Assembly (NCBI GenBank): GCA_047626155.1 | Contig: JBLHRR010000198.1 | Coordinates: 1 to 7,700, forward strand | Reading direction: 5' to 3' | DNA from: CALGLS01 sp047626155 | GTDB lineage: Bacteria; Bacteroidota; Bacteroidia; Chitinophagales; Saprospiraceae | DNA: 7,700 nt | Shown here: positions 5,057 to 7,700 of the stretch, one piece after another | Numbering within the stretch: the first letter of the stretch is position 1 | Layout: each line of letters opens with the position of its first letter | The notes under the pieces: generated by a model | The model's input: only the letters and a program-made list of their open reading frames with translations | What the model was told of the DNA's origin: nothing | The model's database searches: none | Program-made: the position numbers and the translations under genes

Positions 5057-5821
5057 ATGAAAAACAAACTTTTAACGACGCTACCAGTATTAATACAACC
5101 TGGAATATTTATTTTTGTACTGTGGATCATGAGCGTCGGCTTTCCAGGAGTGGAAGATTACTTTGCAAGTACGTCATTGTGGTGGCATGTATTTGCCTTT
5201 CTTATCTTGGATGATATGGCGCAATACTGGTGGCATCGGTTTTCACATGTAAATAGAAAAATGTGGAAATTGCACAGACCTCATCATGTAGTAGCAGAAA
5301 TGGGCGTATTGGTAACCTACAGAAATGCAAGCATGTACTATGCCCTGATGCCCGGAATATGGTTCTCCGCAATGTTGGTCTATTTAGGAATGGGCTATGT
5401 TTATCTGTTTTACTTACCGGTAAAATTAATTGTTATTTTATTGGCTCATAGCGAGACCAAATGGGATCGGTTTCTCTATCGATATAAAATGCTAAGGCCC
5501 TTAGCATGGATCATAGAACGAACGATCTCAACGCCAAGTACCCATTTCGCACATCATGGATTAACTGCTGAGGATGGGATCTCTCATCCCAATGGAAACT
5601 ATGGTAATTTGCTTTTTATTTGGGATGTTATTTTTGGGACTGCCAAAATCACGCGTCAGTATCCTTCAAGGTTCGGTGCTTGGAATCAAATAAAAGAGCC
5701 TTGGTATGTGCAACTTTTTTTCCCCTTCATTAGGTCCAAGGATCTTAGGAGTGAGTTGCACTCGATTACTACTAAGAATGATTATGATCCGTCGGTGGAT
5801 TATAAGGAGTTTACGGAATAG
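5057..5821 (+). CDS. Sterol desaturase / fatty acid hydroxylase superfamily protein (membrane di-iron oxygenase)
   Basis: 254 residues with several hydrophobic segments (about 9-30, 42-56, 100-135) and the histidine clusters of this superfamily: HRFSH (60-64), HRPHH (73-77) and HFAHH (163-167), with a further His (132, in LLAHSE) between them. These histidines bind two irons that activate O2 for C-H hydroxylation or desaturation of lipids at the cytoplasmic face of the membrane. The family accepts sterols, fatty acids, sphingolipids, carotenoids and alkylglycerols; the substrate cannot be told here. All clusters are intact, so it should be active. It is somewhat short for the family. The ATG at 5057 follows an A-rich leader (AATAATAAAGTAA). 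It lies behind the terminator at 4876, so it is a separate transcription unit, and no neighbour suggests a pathway. Confidence 0.9.
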   Translation: MKNKLLTTLPVLIQPGIFIFVLWIMSVGFPGVEDYFASTSLWWHVFAFLILDDMAQYWWHRFSHVNRKMWKLHRPHHVVAEMGVLVTYRNASMYYALMPGIWFSAMLVYLGMGYVYLFYLPVKLIVILLAHSETKWDRFLYRYKMLRPLAWIIERTISTPSTHFAHHGLTAEDGISHPNGNYGNLLFIWDVIFGTAKITRQYPSRFGAWNQIKEPWYVQLFFPFIRSKDLRSELHSITTKNDYDPSVDYKEFTE

Positions 5822-5842
5822 CTCCTCAAATCCGATCCATCA

Positions 5843-6148
5843 TTGAAACAGTATTCAAAATACAATGAGTTATTTAAGATAGAAAACTTTGAAATATTTG
5901 GAAGACATTTTGGTTTTGTAATCGAAAGTAAAACATATTCCTATGGTATGAAATCAATTTACTATAATAAGGAAAAGGAATTGTGGCGCTTTATGACATC
6001 TCTGGAAGGTTCTTGGTTTTTGATAAATTTGAGTAGTTAGGACAGGTATGTAATCCGTTTTAATAATGATTGGATCGAAAACTGGGCAACAGGAGGCTGG
6101 GAAAATAGAACTCGATCGACTCACGCTAGGTGCGTCCACGAAAAATAT
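5843..6148 (+). pseudogene. Probable remnant of a small gene with an internal stop
   Basis: From a TTG at 5843, 65 codons read as a normal-looking soluble protein (FGRHFGFVIESKTYSYG, then IYYNKEKELWRF and SLEGSWFLINL) before a TAG at 6038-6040. The same frame then continues with equally protein-like sequence (RYVIRFNNDWIENWATGGWE) for more than 30 codons towards the converging gene. There is no ATG before residue 36, no room for an upstream start because the desaturase stop is in the same frame 21 bases earlier, and no clear leader. I read this as a decayed or truncated gene, though a genuine 65-residue TTG-started protein is possible. I do not recognise the family. Confidence 0.4.
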
Positions 6149-6159
6149 GAACCAACAAA

Positions 6160-7700
6160 CTATTCCATCAAAGTAACATCCCCCTTAAGCATCCCTGTCG
6201 TCCCGTCATTCCAAATAACTTCTGCAACATAAACAAACACATCTGGATTTAGCTTTTCACCATTCTTTGTCCCATCCCAGCCATAAGAAGTATCATTGGC
6301 TTGGCCGTCAAAATTTTCATAAATGAGAGCTCCCCACCTGTTGAATACTCTGAAGTATGTAATTTCACGAATGGTCTTTTCTGAACTGAAAATCATAAAG
6401 ACATCATTGTTATTATCGCCATTCGGACTGAATGCAGAAGGTATGTAAACATCTTGTTTATTTTCCACGGCTATTAATATACTGGCCTTTGTTTGACAGC
6501 CATTAATATCTGTTATCGTAATCGCATATCGGGTAGAGTGTGCCGCAAAGACAATGGAAGGAGACAAGCAGTCGGTACAACTTAATCCACTCGCAGGGCT
6601 CCACTGAATAGATGCGATGTCTTCAGGCGCCAAGTTTACGAAAGCGTTCAATTGTTGCGTGCTCCCGTACTCTAAGTTAAGTGTTGTTTCTAAGTCAATG
6701 AATAGTTCATCAGCTTCAGGAACCAATAAACTCTCTGCGTATAAGCAACCTTCAGAATCCTCAATAAGTACTTCATATAAAGCCGAAGGCAAATCCGTAA
6801 ATATATTACCCGATTGAAAAGAGTCACCACCATTCACGGAATATAAATACGGCGAGTTGCCTCCAGTTACATCAGAAATCATTAATGTAGCCAGATCGCC
6901 AAAACAATAAGGCCCCGTTAAATTCAGTTCGGGAATACCCGGAAAATCACTACTTTGTATAACCGCTGTTTGTGCAATAGCAGTACAGCCATTTGTCGTA
7001 TTCGTAACTTGTAAATTGAATAGCCCTTCGGTATCCACAGCCGTTTCGATTGCTAAAGAATCGAGGATCGTTCCTGGTCCAATCCACTGATAAGTAAAGT
7101 TCGAGCCAGTAGATGAGCCATCTCCACTAATCAATCCTGTTTCTTCTTCGCAGGAAATATTTGTTATTGTTGAGGCCACGGCCAAAGGTGCGGTAACATC
7201 AGTAAGTACTTCTACGATATCGCTTTGTTGGCAACCATTAGAAAGATCCGTAAGTAATAGCGTATAATTGCCCGCAGCATCTACAACGGTATTTATCTCA
7301 GTGCTGATCAATTGACCACTTTGGTTGAACCAGGCAAAATCAAGATCCGTTCCTGAAGAAGCAGAACCACTCAAGCTTACTTCATCTTCAAGGCAGGTCA
7401 ACATTCCATTTGCATCAGCACTTGCAAGGGGACTCAACGTGTTTTCAAAAACAGACAGCTCGTCAACAGCGCTACAACCATTAAGGGTGTTCGTTACGAC
7501 TAAGGTGTAGTCGCCAAAATTAGATGTTGTAAAAGCAATGTTGGAATTGATTAGGTTCCCAGTATTGTCATACCAGCTATAGGCTAAGTTATCCCCTGTA
7601 GAATTACTAGCATCTAGTTCGTAGGTGTCATTGATACAGGTTATTGTTCCATCATTTCCGGCATCTGCGATAGGAGCAATTATGTCTTGAGAAACGATAA
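6160..7700 (-). CDS. Large surface protein with Ig/PKD-like repeats, SprB-like repeat and T9SS type B sorting domain (N-terminus beyond right edge)
   Basis: The reverse frame is open from the right edge to a TAG at 6162-6160, giving about 513 residues. It has no credible start inside the window; a TTG at 7437 lies in the middle of repeated sequence. Three Ig/PKD-like repeats come first, each with a cysteine near its start, a W near the middle and a closing NGC. An SprB-type repeat follows (GGNSPYLYSVNGGDSF to IEDSEGC, about 6868-6743). Another Ig-like segment includes WSPASGLSCTDCLSPS. The last 97 residues (6453-6163) are the CHU_C/type B C-terminal domain: VYIPSAFSPNGDNNNDVF, then FRVFNRWGALIYEN, GWDGTKNG and DVFVYVAEV. 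Such proteins are exported by the type IX secretion system and serve in gliding, adhesion or biofilm. The cargo function cannot be assigned because the N-terminal part is missing. Confidence 0.93.
   Translation of the reverse strand, partial: IVSQDIIAPIADAGNDGTITCINDTYELDASNSTGDNLAYSWYDNTGNLINSNIAFTTSNFGDYTLVVTNTLNGCSAVDELSVFENTLSPLASADANGMLTCLEDEVSLSGSASSGTDLDFAWFNQSGQLISTEINTVVDAAGNYTLLLTDLSNGCQQSDIVEVLTDVTAPLAVASTITNISCEEETGLISGDGSSTGSNFTYQWIGPGTILDSLAIETAVDTEGLFNLQVTNTTNGCTAIAQTAVIQSSDFPGIPELNLTGPYCFGDLATLMISDVTGGNSPYLYSVNGGDSFQSGNIFTDLPSALYEVLIEDSEGCLYAESLLVPEADELFIDLETTLNLEYGSTQQLNAFVNLAPEDIASIQWSPASGLSCTDCLSPSIVFAAHSTRYAITITDINGCQTKASILIAVENKQDVYIPSAFSPNGDNNNDVFMIFSSEKTIREITYFRVFNRWGALIYENFDGQANDTSYGWDGTKNGEKLNPDVFVYVAEVIWNDGTTGMLKGDVTLME
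6945..7700 (-). repeat. Three tandem Ig/PKD-like repeats with an 81-residue period
   Basis: A proline in the repeated A-P-[IL]-A / S-P-L-A motif is encoded at 7672-7674, 7429-7431 and 7186-7188, exactly 243 bases apart both times. Each unit also repeats a cysteine about 15 residues later, a Y/F-x-W core and a closing NGC. The units are well diverged in DNA. More copies probably lie beyond the right edge. Confidence 0.8.

Noticed and set aside
6855..6864. GGAGGCAACT on the reverse strand, similar to the AGGCAACC promoter block
   Set aside because: It lies inside the coding sequence of the T9SS protein and lacks the following CTTTT and TACA elements.
7435..7437. TTG as the start of the large reverse-strand gene
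   Set aside because: The same frame continues upstream to the window edge through another full copy of the repeat, so the real start is outside the window.
1..7700. CRISPR array, tRNA, rRNA, insertion sequence or transposase
   Set aside because: No regularly spaced direct repeats, no tRNA-like cloverleaf or rRNA sequence, and no transposase or integrase frame was recognised on either strand.

Overview
The window looks like chromosomal DNA from a member of the Bacteroidota, probably of the Saprospiraceae/Lewinella type. The evidence is a large surface protein ending in a type IX secretion (T9SS) type B sorting domain with an SprB-like repeat, Bacteroidota-style lipoproteins, A-rich translation leaders without strong Shine-Dalgarno sequences, and low GC. 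The genus is an inference.

Layout. Positions 1-546 (minus) hold a GNAT acetyltransferase cut by the left edge. Positions 762-1286 (+) hold a stand-alone DUF6933-type protein. Positions 1436-3482 (+) hold the main regulatory locus: an ECF-type sigma factor followed 22 bases later by an unusual membrane protein. That protein has a cytoplasmic head, one inner-membrane helix, a long coiled coil and a C-terminal outer-membrane barrel-like domain, the plan of a dual membrane-spanning anti-sigma factor (Dma). Positions 3483-3804 are non-coding and contain a 163-base imperfect inverted repeat. Positions 3805-4005 (+) encode a tiny cysteine-rich Kazal-like lipoprotein. Positions 4186-4845 (+) encode an acidic lipoprotein made of two 74-residue repeats, closed by a clear intrinsic terminator. 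Positions 5057-5821 (+) encode a sterol desaturase/fatty acid hydroxylase family enzyme. Positions 5843-6148 hold what looks like a broken small gene. From 6160 to the right edge (minus) runs the C-terminal part of a large T9SS-secreted repeat protein.

How the genes may work together. The sequences upstream of the sigma factor gene (1359-1388) and of the two-repeat lipoprotein gene (4107-4136) share a two-block promoter-like motif with identical 16-base spacing: AGGCAACCTTTT, a shared CTTTT, then TACA. The simplest reading is that the sigma factor activates its own operon and the lipoprotein gene. The barrel protein would restrain the sigma factor and sense a signal at the outer membrane. The lipoprotein carries a KKDE tail after its lipid cysteine that resembles the Bacteroidota surface-export signal, so the regulon may place it on the cell surface. 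This is the most interesting system in the window. Its parts are visible in the sequence, but the regulatory link is inferred.
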